From: Chlamydiota bacterium
GTDB taxonomy: Bacteria; Chlamydiota; Chlamydiia; Chlamydiales; Rhabdochlamydiaceae
DNA: 19,504 bases
Direction: 5' to 3'
Assembly: GCA_023269365.1 (NCBI GenBank)
Contig: JAHFTN010000002.1
Span: 10,893-30,396, forward strand
The first letter of the stretch is position 1. Each line of letters begins with the position of its first letter. Positions 11,899 to 19,161 of the stretch are shown here, one piece after another. Both the position numbers and the translations under genes were made by a program. The notes beneath the pieces were generated by a model. The model did no database searches, was not told where the DNA came from, and worked only from the letters and a program-made list of their open reading frames with translations.

Positions 11899-12963
11899 AT
11901 GAGACTTAGGCAAAAAATGCCTACACAGGGCGGCACAAAACGGCTTTTTGATGTAGAGGCACTCATCCATTGGTTCGCCGAAGAGAAGCGGGAATTTCCG
12001 TGGAGAGAGACTCCGTCCCCCTATGCAGTATGGATCTCAGAGGTGATGTTACAGCAGACGCAAGCCTCTGTCGTGCAGAGATATTTTTTGCGCTGGATGG
12101 CAAAATTTCCCACTATAAGGGCCCTTGCAGAGGCTCCTTTAGAAGAGGTGATTAAGCAATGGGAAGGGCTGGGATACTATTCTAGAGCGCGTCATATCCA
12201 TGAGGCAGCTCACTATTTTATGATGTATCATCAGGGTAACATCCCCTCTTCCTATGAGGCGTTGATTAAGGTAAAGGGGCTGGGTCGCTATACCGTCGGG
12301 GCGATATTGAGCTTTGCTTTTAAACAGAAAAAGGCAGCTGTCGATGGAAACACCCTCCGAGTGTTAACCCGCTATTTTGCCATTAGGGAGGAAGTGGAGA
12401 AAAGACAGGCCCAAGAGAAGATCTGGCGCCTTGCTGAAGAATTATTGCCAGAGGAGAATCCTTGGGAGGTTGTGGAAGGGCTCATTGAGCTTGGAGCTGT
12501 TGTCTGCAGAAAAGAGCCCCAGTGCTCCCTCTGTCCACTCCGCTCGAGTTGTCTTGGCTTTCAGCAGGGGATCCAGAGGGAGCTTCCTAGAAAAGGGAAA
12601 AGAGTTGCAATCACTTCTTTAAAGCGCTCAGTGTTTGTCATTGTATGTGAAGGAACACTCCTTTTAAAAAAGGGAATAAGGGGCTCGCTCATGGCAGATC
12701 TCTACGAATTTCCCTTTGTCGAGGGAGAAAAAAAAGGCTTCCCTTTTGATTTTGTTAAGGAGAAAATACAGCCCCTTTCTGTAGAAGAGCATCACTTTAC
12801 CCGCTTTAAAGTTACGCTCTATCCAGAATTGTGGAAAGCATTTGAGAGAAAAGAGGTGCCAGGGTACGAGTGGGTCTTGTATGCGGAGATAGGGAAGATC
12901 CCTTTCTCTTCGGGGCACAGGAAAATTTTGGGGCAATTAACGCATGCATATTTTACACACTGA
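11899..12963 (+). CDS. mutY: A/G-specific adenine DNA glycosylase
   Basis: A 354-residue MutY, removing adenine mispaired with 8-oxoguanine. Seen are WISEVMLQQTQ (45-55) with catalytic E48; the helix-hairpin-helix VKGLGRYTVGA (125-135); and VDGNTLRVLTRYF (148-160) with catalytic D149. The iron-sulfur cysteines are C203, C209, C212 and C218. The first interval is five residues where the textbook spacing is six (C-x6-C-x2-C-x5-C). A C-terminal NUDIX-like domain follows from about 243, with HHFTRFKVTLYP (298-309) for 8-oxoG recognition. ATG 11899 is chosen because AGGA (11889-11892) sits six bases upstream; the TTG at 11893 would touch that site. It diverges from the sigma-54 operon and overlaps the glycosyltransferase gene by 20 bases. 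Confidence 0.94.
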   Translation: MRLRQKMPTQGGTKRLFDVEALIHWFAEEKREFPWRETPSPYAVWISEVMLQQTQASVVQRYFLRWMAKFPTIRALAEAPLEEVIKQWEGLGYYSRARHIHEAAHYFMMYHQGNIPSSYEALIKVKGLGRYTVGAILSFAFKQKKAAVDGNTLRVLTRYFAIREEVEKRQAQEKIWRLAEELLPEENPWEVVEGLIELGAVVCRKEPQCSLCPLRSSCLGFQQGIQRELPRKGKRVAITSLKRSVFVIVCEGTLLLKKGIRGSLMADLYEFPFVEGEKKGFPFDFVKEKIQPLSVEEHHFTRFKVTLYPELWKAFERKEVPGYEWVLYAEIGKIPFSSGHRKILGQLTHAYFTH

Positions 12964-14032
12964 GAGCTCTTCTGGTTGGGGAGGGCAAGAGATCCGGATC
13001 TTGCGAGAAGCAGAAGGGATGAGACAGCGAGGGCATACCTTCATTTTTGCTGTGCAATCAGGAGGAAAACTCATTGCAAAGGCTCGCGCTGCGGGTTTTA
13101 TCGTGTATGAAATCCCCTTTAACAAAAGAGCGGCGCTAAAGACTCTTCTTATTCTTTTGCGCGTCATCAAAAAACACTCTGTTGATCTGATCAATACCCA
13201 TTCTTCCATGGACGCTTGGCTTGGGGGGATCGCAGCACGCCTTGCAGGAAAAAAGGTCATTAGAACGCGCCACCTCTCGACCCCTTCGCGCCCTGGGTTA
13301 AATAGCCGCCTTCTCTATAATACCCTGGCTGATTTTGTCGTGACGACTTCCTCTTCTATTATCCCCTCTATTCAGTCTCAGTCGGGGCTGTCGCCTTCTT
13401 TGATTCGATGTATTCCTACAGGGGTCGATCCTCAGGCATTTCTCATTAATCCCGAGGAGGTGGAGGTCTTTCGCCTTTCTTTAGGAGTAAAGCAAGGGGA
13501 GATTTTGGTGGGCACGGCGTGCTTTGTGCGCTCCTGGAAGGGAATCTTGGATTTGCTTCAAGCGGCGCTTCTTCTTAAAGAAGATAAGAGGATCAAATGG
13601 GTTGTTGTAGGAGGAGGTTATGTAGAGGAATACCGCCCCAAGATTGCGGAGCTGGGATTAAGTGGAATTATCACCTTTGTGGGGCATCTAGAAAACCCTT
13701 TTGCTGCCATCCGCGCTATGGATGTCTTCACTCTTTTAAGCACAGCGCATGAGGGGATCTCCCAGGCGAGCTTGCAAGCCGCTTTTTTAGAAAGGCCTCT
13801 CATTACCACGACAGTAGGGGGACTCCCCGAGGTGTGTTTGGATGGTAAAACGGGAATCGTCGTCCCCCCCTTCTCTCCAGAAAGAATCGCACAAGCTGTC
13901 CTTCGCATGGCAGAGGCTCCCCTCCTTCGCCATTGTTGGGGAAAAAATGCAAAAGATCTTGTGCTTAAGAAGTTTACGTTCGAAAATACGTTAAGCTCTA
14001 TGCAAGATGTCTACGATCAATTAAAGAAATAA
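12944..14032 (+). CDS. GT4-family glycosyltransferase
   Basis: A 362-residue retaining glycosyltransferase with a GT-B fold, usually acting at the cytoplasmic membrane face in LPS, capsule or glycolipid synthesis. Seen are an N-terminal MHILHTESSSGWGGQEIRIL with the Gly-rich acceptor loop; NTHSSMDAWLGGIAAR (84-99); IPTGVD (157-162), a hinge motif; and FVRSWKGILDLLQA (194-207). The donor-binding block HEGISQASLQAAF (269-281) is followed by VGGLPEV. In the E-x7-E motif E270 is present but the second position is Q278, a variant I recall in a subgroup with the SQ.LLQA pattern, so probably still active. The start lies within mutY, giving a 20-base overlap and likely co-transcription with little functional link. 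The sugar and acceptor cannot be read. Confidence 0.85.
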   Translation: MHILHTESSSGWGGQEIRILREAEGMRQRGHTFIFAVQSGGKLIAKARAAGFIVYEIPFNKRAALKTLLILLRVIKKHSVDLINTHSSMDAWLGGIAARLAGKKVIRTRHLSTPSRPGLNSRLLYNTLADFVVTTSSSIIPSIQSQSGLSPSLIRCIPTGVDPQAFLINPEEVEVFRLSLGVKQGEILVGTACFVRSWKGILDLLQAALLLKEDKRIKWVVVGGGYVEEYRPKIAELGLSGIITFVGHLENPFAAIRAMDVFTLLSTAHEGISQASLQAAFLERPLITTTVGGLPEVCLDGKTGIVVPPFSPERIAQAVLRMAEAPLLRHCWGKNAKDLVLKKFTFENTLSSMQDVYDQLKK

Positions 14033-14033
14033 G

Positions 14034-14062
14034 TTGATTAAAAATTAAGCTACCTATTTAAT
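14034..14062 (+). promoter_or_regulatory. Sigma-66/70 promoter of the small membrane protein
   Basis: TTGATT (14034-14039), 17 bases, then TTTAAT (14057-14062): four and five consensus bases. The predicted start near 14069 leaves a leader of about 29 bases with AAAGGG before the ATG. It begins just past the glycosyltransferase stop, making the small gene its own unit. Confidence 0.6.
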
Positions 14063-14097
14063 TGGGTTAAAGAAAGTAAGTGTTTCTTAAAGGGTCT

Positions 14098-14484
14098 ATG
14101 GCCGGCAACAAATCAAAGGATGGTATGTCTATTAAAGAAATCGAAGAGTTTGGTAAAAAACACAGATTCGAGGTGTTTTTTTGTTTGGCGTTCGTTTTAG
14201 CCTGCCTCTTTACTTTCGCGATGTGGGGCTCAGGCTGGTCTATTGTAGCTTCTGCTGTAGGAGCTGTCGTGGGAATTCTCTTTTTTGGAAAGGTGGAGTA
14301 TTTTTCTAAAAAAGGCTTTCAGTTTATTTTTAAACACGAGTCGGGAACGCAGCTCGTGCTTGCCATCGTCTTGCTCGTCTTAACGATCTTTATCCCCCCT
14401 CTCTACTTTCTGATCCTAGGGTTGCACGGGGGAAAAAGCCTGCGTCACCTCGCGATCGAAATGCATAACCAAAAGCCTCGCTAA
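14098..14484 (+). CDS. Small multi-TM membrane protein, unknown
   Basis: A 128-residue membrane protein not recognised as a known family. A polar N-terminus (1-24, SIKEIEEFGKKHRF) precedes two hydrophobic helices at about 25-43 and 46-63, separated only by WGSG; this is a bilobed hairpin. A linker rich in K/F (FGKVEYFSKKGFQFIFKHES) leads to a third hydrophobic stretch at about 84-108, which contains IPP and may be one long or two short helices. The tail is basic. ATG 14098 is preferred because AAAGGG lies four bases upstream; a GTG at 14080 in frame would add six residues. The paired helices recall chlamydial inclusion membrane proteins, but many small membrane proteins share this shape. Its stop overlaps that of the facing gene by four bases. 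Confidence 0.65.
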   Translation: MAGNKSKDGMSIKEIEEFGKKHRFEVFFCLAFVLACLFTFAMWGSGWSIVASAVGAVVGILFFGKVEYFSKKGFQFIFKHESGTQLVLAIVLLVLTIFIPPLYFLILGLHGGKSLRHLAIEMHNQKPR

Positions 14485-15236
14485 CGTTTGCTTAAAATAG
14501 CCTTTCTTTGCTCGATAAAGTCGAGCAGAGAGATTTCCCCTTCCTGGAAATTTGATTTGAGTAATGCATAGGCTTCAGGATCGTACATCTGCAGATTTGA
14601 AGGTTCCCCTTCCCACCCCGCATTGTGTACAAGCTCCTTCCAAGCTAAAAGTTCTCCTTCGGCAGAGCCCGCTTCCCTTTCAAGAGCTGCAATTCTTATT
14701 AAGTTGTAAGCGTAGAGCAGAGTCCCTGATTTGATAAATTTATCTCGCCTTGCCCAAAAATGGGGATCTTTCTCTAGATCCAACTTCAATTGTTTTGCCT
14801 CTTCTAAGGCGCTTGTATAATCGCCTTGAGAAATTTTTAGTGTGTTACGCGAAAATCGGCCGTAATAAGAAGAGGTTAAATCATAAGATTTTTTAAGCGC
14901 TTCTTTGACATAGAGGTTAGCGATGTTGACATCTCCTAAAATTAAAAAGCGTTGCGCCATCTGACTCTCAAATTGCCCTTGCGAGAGGGTTTGATTTTCT
15001 AATTGCTTTAATAGCTCAGGAGCCTCTGCAAGGCCTCTATTCCGAGAATTTTTGATTAAATCAGGCTTGCTGAAATCAAGTTTATTTGAAAATTGGAAAA
15101 GACAAAACACACACACTGCAAAAGTAATTAAACAGGAAAACAGAATTTTACTGTGCCCAGAAATCCACTCTGCGCAAAAAGCTCTCACAAAGGCCACCCT
15201 TCCCATCTGGAGTGGCTCGTTTTCTCTATTTTTCAT
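14481..15236 (-). CDS. Single-TM, helical-repeat hypothetical protein
   Basis: A 251-residue protein not recognised as a named family. A basic N-terminal segment (1-29) is followed by one TM helix at about 30-49 (KILFSCLITFAVCVFCLF), placing the rest outside the cytoplasm in an N-in topology. The remaining ~200 residues are helical with TPR-like spacing, for example FLILGDVNIANLYVKEALKK (95-114) and QGDYTSALEEAKQLKLDLEK (137-156). By shape it resembles YfgM-like anchored TPR proteins, which assist translocon or envelope complexes; this is inference only. A good Shine-Dalgarno AAGGGGAA precedes the ATG. It lies 80 bp downstream of the CAP10 gene and may have its own promoter. It ends overlapping the convergent gene by four bases. 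Confidence 0.65.
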   Translation of the reverse strand: MKNRENEPLQMGRVAFVRAFCAEWISGHSKILFSCLITFAVCVFCLFQFSNKLDFSKPDLIKNSRNRGLAEAPELLKQLENQTLSQGQFESQMAQRFLILGDVNIANLYVKEALKKSYDLTSSYYGRFSRNTLKISQGDYTSALEEAKQLKLDLEKDPHFWARRDKFIKSGTLLYAYNLIRIAALEREAGSAEGELLAWKELVHNAGWEGEPSNLQMYDPEAYALLKSNFQEGEISLLDFIEQRKAILSKR

Positions 15237-15265
15237 AGGTATTCCCCTTTTCTGGCTTTAGGACA

Positions 15266-15295
15266 AGGATATCAGGCAGCCGGGGGCGTTGTAAA
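15266..15295 (-). promoter_or_regulatory. Candidate promoter of the helical-repeat gene
   Basis: On the minus strand TTTACA (15295-15290), 18 bases, then TATCCT (15271-15266): five and four consensus bases. It lies within the 80-bp gap after the CAP10 gene. The GC-rich spacer is unusual. Confidence 0.35.
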
Positions 15296-15297
15296 TA

Positions 15298-15318
15298 GAT
15301 TCTCCAGAAAAAAGAATC
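15298..15318 (-). terminator. Weak hairpin after the CAP10 gene
   Basis: On the minus strand GATTCT (15318-15313) pairs with AGAATC (15303-15298) around a nine-base, T-rich loop, followed by TATTT. It begins in the CAP10 stop codon. The stem is short and AT-rich, so it may attenuate rather than terminate. Confidence 0.35.
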
Positions 15319-16363
15319 AATTATTTTTTTGAATTAAGCTATACTCATGAAGCAGCGCTACGATATAGTTTTCGATCCCCTCTTTTGAAAAAAGGGATTC
15401 CCCTAATTTTCTTCCCTGCTCAGCAATTGCTCTGGCCTTGGACTCATGGTTTTTTAGCCAGGAATAGATGATGGATAGATCACTTAAATCTTCTTTTAAA
15501 GGGACGTAATGGACATAGGGAATTAAAGCTTTATAATACCATTGAATATTAGGAGAAGCCGGTTTGAGAAGAGTCGAATTGGAAAGGAGGATCCATCGGC
15601 AGCGGGAATAGGTGCAAGAGTTTCCATCGATGTCGATGAGGTATTTATAGGCAAAGTGGTCTTTCATAGAAAGGTGGGGGCATAAAGGGCGTGTTTTTTC
15701 TAAAACGTATTGAAGTACCTCTGGAGGGGCTTGGCATAAGTTCGTAAATCCCGCATCTAGCCAGTCTGGATGGGCAGAGCTTAAGGCGACAAGTTTTACC
15801 CGAGGAAATTGTAGGTAGTTGTCCATCCCATAGATTCCTCCAGTTGTAGATCCCCTCCAAAACACAACATCTCGTTTCTTTTGCCACGGGTAATCTTTTG
15901 CATACTGGGAGCAGTGTTTAAGGAGGCTTTTTTGGTGAGACAAAGCCTCAAAGTCTGGCATGAGGATACTGCTTTTAATGGAAGCATTTTTTGCAAATAC
16001 AAAAAGAGGAACGGGCAGCTCTTCATCAAAAGAGTCGTGCAGAGAAATGAGGAAGTCGACGTCTGGAAGGGATCTTGTTTTTACAAGGGATTGAAAGAAC
16101 TCCTGTATTGCAAGAAGGCGCGGCTTAGCTTGTGCATCGACAGTGGGGGAGTCAAAAGTAAATGAAACAGTATTTTTGCGGATGCTGATGTAGACAAAGA
16201 GAGAAGTTGCTGGAGTTTTTTGCATCACAGCTTTTAGAGCAGATTTTTTGATCCCCTGTTCCTTGAAAGGGGATAAATCCTCATGAATTTGGTCCGACAT
16301 CCAGTCGGCATGAGAACAAATATTGATCATTACAAATAAAAACAGAAAAATGAGGTATTTCAT
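15317..16363 (-). CDS. Exported CAP10/GT90-family glycosyltransferase
   Basis: A 348-residue protein of the CAP10/GT90 family (PF05686), best known from fungal capsule proteins and the animal protein O-glucosyltransferase POGLUT1. A clear signal peptide, KYLIFLFLFVMINICSHA, ends at residue 19 with a plausible cleavage site SHA|D, so the mature protein leaves the cytoplasm. The family core is RDVVFWRGSTTGG (164-176), FPRVKLVALS (186-195), SMKDHFAYKYLIDIDGNS (232-249) and SRCRWILLSNSTLLKP (253-268), matching the sugar-nucleotide pocket. VDFLISLHD (102-110) could hold the catalytic acid. Translation is coupled to pepP by an ATGA overlap, with AAGGGAG eight bases upstream. An exported transferase that needs a nucleotide sugar is odd for a bacterium, because the periplasm lacks such donors; secretion into the host is one possibility. 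Confidence 0.88.
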   Translation of the reverse strand: MKYLIFLFLFVMINICSHADWMSDQIHEDLSPFKEQGIKKSALKAVMQKTPATSLFVYISIRKNTVSFTFDSPTVDAQAKPRLLAIQEFFQSLVKTRSLPDVDFLISLHDSFDEELPVPLFVFAKNASIKSSILMPDFEALSHQKSLLKHCSQYAKDYPWQKKRDVVFWRGSTTGGIYGMDNYLQFPRVKLVALSSAHPDWLDAGFTNLCQAPPEVLQYVLEKTRPLCPHLSMKDHFAYKYLIDIDGNSCTYSRCRWILLSNSTLLKPASPNIQWYYKALIPYVHYVPLKEDLSDLSIIYSWLKNHESKARAIAEQGRKLGESLFSKEGIENYIVALLHEYSLIQKNN

Positions 16364-17409
16364 CCGAGTGCTCCCTTATAAAAATTAGTAAACCCACTAG
16401 GGGTGATGACGAGGGTGTCTTCATGGCGCACGCCCCCTTTTCCCGGCACGTAGAGCCCAGGTTCAATCGTTAAGACCATCCCACTTTCTAGCAGCGTGTT
16501 TTCCTCTTCTCCTCCCTCTTTAATGCGGGGGAACTCATGGGTTTGTAACCCGATCCCATGGCCTAAGGCATGGATAAAGAGGTGTTCGAGATTTTCTCGT
16601 TTAAAAACATCTCTTGCCGCATGGTCGAGTGCCTTGAGGGGAGTTCCCGGTTTACACAGCTCGAGGGCTTTTTTGTGAGCCTGTTTGACGAGGGTGTATA
16701 GGGAATTGAGGTAGGGGTCTTTGTGTTTAAAAAATACTACGCGGGTCATGTCAGAGTGGTAGTGGTTAAGGACGACGCCGATGTCGATGAGAACGGCGTC
16801 CCCTTCCTTTAGTTTTGTATTTCCAGGTCTGTAATGAGGCATGGCGCCATGAGCTCCAAAGGCGATGATAGGATCGAAACTAAGCTTATCAGCGCCATTT
16901 TTCAGAGAGAAGAGCTCAAAGCGTTTGGCCAGCTCTTTCTCTGTTACGCCCACTTTCAAAGATTTTTTTATGTATTCAAACCCTTGCCATGCAAGGGCGG
17001 CGCTTTTTTTTAGGGCGGCAATTTCAGAGGCATCTTTTACAAAGCGTAGCGTCTTAAATAGTTCAGCTCGGGGCAGAGGGCGATGCTCTTTAAGTTGTAA
17101 AAATCGCGCATAAGAGGTCGCAGTAGGATCAAACAGCAGTTTTTTGAGGTGGTGCGTTTTTAAAAAGGAGGTTAGAGAAAATTTTTCTTCAAGCTGTACG
17201 GGAACGGGCGCTTGGAGCTGTGCTGCCCCCACATATCTACCGTCTACAAGAAGCAGCGCTGCTTGGGAAGAGAGCAGGAGCTTTCCAGAGGAGAGTTGCA
17301 TCCCTGTCAAATAAAATAGATTGAGAGGGTCCTCCACCAGGCAGGCATGGTCCTCTAGGTTTTCTTGTAAAGCTTTAATGCGGCTTTTTTGTGTTAAAAT
17401 AGCTCTCAA
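16360..17409 (-). CDS. pepP: M24-family Xaa-Pro aminopeptidase
   Basis: A 349-residue cytoplasmic dimetal peptidase that removes N-terminal residues preceding proline. An N-terminal creatinase-like domain (about 1-125) includes DPLNLFYLTG (27-36) and DGRYV. The pita-bread catalytic domain carries all five metal ligands: D209 in LIDIGV, D220 in SDMTRVV, H284 in HALGHGIGLQTHEFP, E316 in TIEPGLYVPG and E330 in GVRHEDTLVIT. H191 in AMPHY is the usual substrate-side histidine. The start is TTG at 17409, supported by a perfect AAGGAGG six to seven bases upstream, inside the end of mutL (35-base overlap). The length is typical of the short PepP/PepQ class. The mutL-pepP adjacency is, as I recall, shared with Chlamydia. 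Confidence 0.93.
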   Translation of the reverse strand: MRAILTQKSRIKALQENLEDHACLVEDPLNLFYLTGMQLSSGKLLLSSQAALLLVDGRYVGAAQLQAPVPVQLEEKFSLTSFLKTHHLKKLLFDPTATSYARFLQLKEHRPLPRAELFKTLRFVKDASEIAALKKSAALAWQGFEYIKKSLKVGVTEKELAKRFELFSLKNGADKLSFDPIIAFGAHGAMPHYRPGNTKLKEGDAVLIDIGVVLNHYHSDMTRVVFFKHKDPYLNSLYTLVKQAHKKALELCKPGTPLKALDHAARDVFKRENLEHLFIHALGHGIGLQTHEFPRIKEGGEEENTLLESGMVLTIEPGLYVPGKGGVRHEDTLVITPSGFTNFYKGALG

Positions 17410-19081
17410 GTATTGCCTCCTTCAATTGAAATAGGGTGAATTTTCCTCGAGGGCAATGGAGGGGATCTGTTGTTTTTAAAAGGGTTTTTAAGATAAAGCC
17501 CGCCTCTTCTAGCGTATAGTGTTTCCCTGCCTGCTCAACATAACGACTTAAGTGGAAAGCGATCTGTCTGATCGGGTCGTCTTGAAAAGAGAACTGAGCT
17601 ATCAGAGTTTCTAAGAGGGACTGCATTTGGGTTGCTTGTAAAAAGGGGGGAATCGAGTCGATGAGAAACGCAGTTTTTCCAATTTCTTGTAGATGGATCC
17701 CCGCATTTTGAAGGAGGGGGAGATGATTTTTTAAGAGGGCCGCTTCTGCCAAGGAGAAGGTCACTGTAACGGGGAAAAGTAACCCTTGAGAAATAGGAGG
17801 TGTCTCTTGCACGAGCTTTTCAAACGCGATCCTTTTTTCAGCAGCCACGAGATCGATGAAAACAAGGCCCTCTGCTTCTTTTTCAACCACGTGGCAAGGG
17901 AGTGTTTTTGCCTCTACGAAAAGATATTTTCCATAGAGGCCTATAAGGGAAAAGGGTTTTTCTAGGGGAAGCTCGATCTGTGTAGCGGTCGTTTCTTTTT
18001 TTAAAGAAAAATTCAAGGGAAGCGGTGGAGGGGGAGCTGAGAAAAATGAAGGGGGTAGAGTTTTTGTAAAAGCAGCCCTGTTCCCGAGAGCAGCATTGAT
18101 GGCTGCGTGGATTACATTCTTAAGTGCTCCTTCATTTTTCAACCTGATCTCTTTTTTTTGAGGGTGTACATTGATATCGATAAGCTCAGGGGAGATAGAG
18201 AGGTGTAAAAGGTACAAGGGATATTTCCCCGTATCTAGTCGAGTTCCGTAGGCGTCTTTAATGGCGTAAGAGATGGCGGGACAACTGACAGCACGTCGAT
18301 TGACAAATAGATACTGTCCGGAGCGATTTTGCCTAGAGTAAATAGGGTTAGAGATGACCCCTTGAAGCAGAAGGTCGTCCCCTTTGAAAAAGAGGTCTTT
18401 ACAATTGGGCAAAAAATCTGAGGCGAGTAAGCGCTCTCCCCTTTTTTTGAGTAAAGCCAAAAGAGGTTCTTCTCGGTTGGCCGCTGTAGAAAAGATGCGA
18501 CGCTGTTGTTGTAGGAAGGTGAACCCTATTTCTGGGTGGGCAAGGGCGAGCTGTGTAAGCATCTTTGTGATTTCAGCGCTACTAGTAGCGGGGCTTTTTT
18601 GAAATTTTTTCCTCGCAGGGACATTATAAAAAAGGGAACGGATCTCCAGCGTGGTCCCGCGCCCTCTTGCTGCGGGGGTACAAGACACGAGAGCTTCCCC
18701 CTCCACTTCTACCAACGTGGCATCTCCCTCTCCTTGAGAGGTGAGTAGAGAGAGCTTAGAAATAGAAGCGATCGATGCGAGGGCTTCTCCTCGAAATCCC
18801 AGAGTTGAGAGGGTTAGCAGATCTTCAGGATGGAAAAGTTTCGAGGTGGTATGTCTCTCTAGGCAAAGGAGAGCGTCCTCCTTTGACATTCCCACCCCAT
18901 CATCGCTGATCTTAATCGATTGGAAGCCGCCAGCGAGGATCTCGATGGTGATATGAGAGGCCTTAGCATCGATTGCATTTTCCACAAGTTCTTTCACGAC
19001 AGAAGCGGGATTTTCTATCACCTCTCCTGCTGCGATCTGGTTGATCGTCAAAGAAGAGAGGCGCTGGATCTTACTTCCCAT
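17375..19081 (-). CDS. mutL: DNA mismatch repair protein MutL
   Basis: A 568-residue MutL, the ATPase that relays mismatch recognition by MutS to strand removal. The GHKL domain is intact: INQIAAGEVIENPASVVKEL (13-32), ENAIDA with general-base E34, DDGVGM (60-65), GFRGEAL (95-101) and the NVPARKKF block (153-160). VNRR (260-263) and DINVHPQKKEIR (302-313) complete the N-terminal region. The linker (340-375) is proline-rich. In the C-terminal domain the endonuclease motif DQHA-x2-E-x4-E reads DLVAAEKRIAFE (410-421), losing the Gln, the His and the first Glu. CPHGRP reads CPRGKF (543-548). The nuclease therefore looks inactive, as in E. coli MutL. A weak TAGG lies before the ATG. It heads the mutL-pepP-CAP10 transcript. 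Confidence 0.95.
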   Translation of the reverse strand: MGSKIQRLSSLTINQIAAGEVIENPASVVKELVENAIDAKASHITIEILAGGFQSIKISDDGVGMSKEDALLCLERHTTSKLFHPEDLLTLSTLGFRGEALASIASISKLSLLTSQGEGDATLVEVEGEALVSCTPAARGRGTTLEIRSLFYNVPARKKFQKSPATSSAEITKMLTQLALAHPEIGFTFLQQQRRIFSTAANREEPLLALLKKRGERLLASDFLPNCKDLFFKGDDLLLQGVISNPIYSRQNRSGQYLFVNRRAVSCPAISYAIKDAYGTRLDTGKYPLYLLHLSISPELIDINVHPQKKEIRLKNEGALKNVIHAAINAALGNRAAFTKTLPPSFFSAPPPPLPLNFSLKKETTATQIELPLEKPFSLIGLYGKYLFVEAKTLPCHVVEKEAEGLVFIDLVAAEKRIAFEKLVQETPPISQGLLFPVTVTFSLAEAALLKNHLPLLQNAGIHLQEIGKTAFLIDSIPPFLQATQMQSLLETLIAQFSFQDDPIRQIAFHLSRYVEQAGKHYTLEEAGFILKTLLKTTDPLHCPRGKFTLFQLKEAILESYFNTKKPH

Positions 19082-19097
19082 AAAAAAACCTAAAGGG

Positions 19098-19127
19098 TTG
19101 CAAAGTCATACTGCCCCAAGTTATACT
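19098..19127 (+). promoter_or_regulatory. Promoter of the nucleotidyltransferase gene in a divergent region
   Basis: TTGCAA (19098-19103), 18 bases, then TATACT (19122-19127), leaving a leader of about 28 bases. On the opposite strand TATAAC (19125-19120), with TCGACG 18 bases before it, is a possible mutL promoter whose -10 overlaps this one, so the two could compete for polymerase. Confidence 0.5.
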
Positions 19128-19161
19128 TCTTCCCAACGTTAAACGTCGATGGAATTTCTCT

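Noticed and set aside
13740..13800. E-x7-Q in the GT4 protein as an inactivated active site
   Set aside because: A Gln at the second position with the SQ.LLQA pattern is, as I recall, common in one GT4 subgroup, so loss of function is not implied.
19092..19113. CTAAAGGGTTGCAAAGTCATACT as a third copy of the repeat
   Set aside because: It matches one end imperfectly, lacks AATT in the core and has no partner arm within 150 bases; it is better explained as the -35 region of the nucleotidyltransferase promoter.
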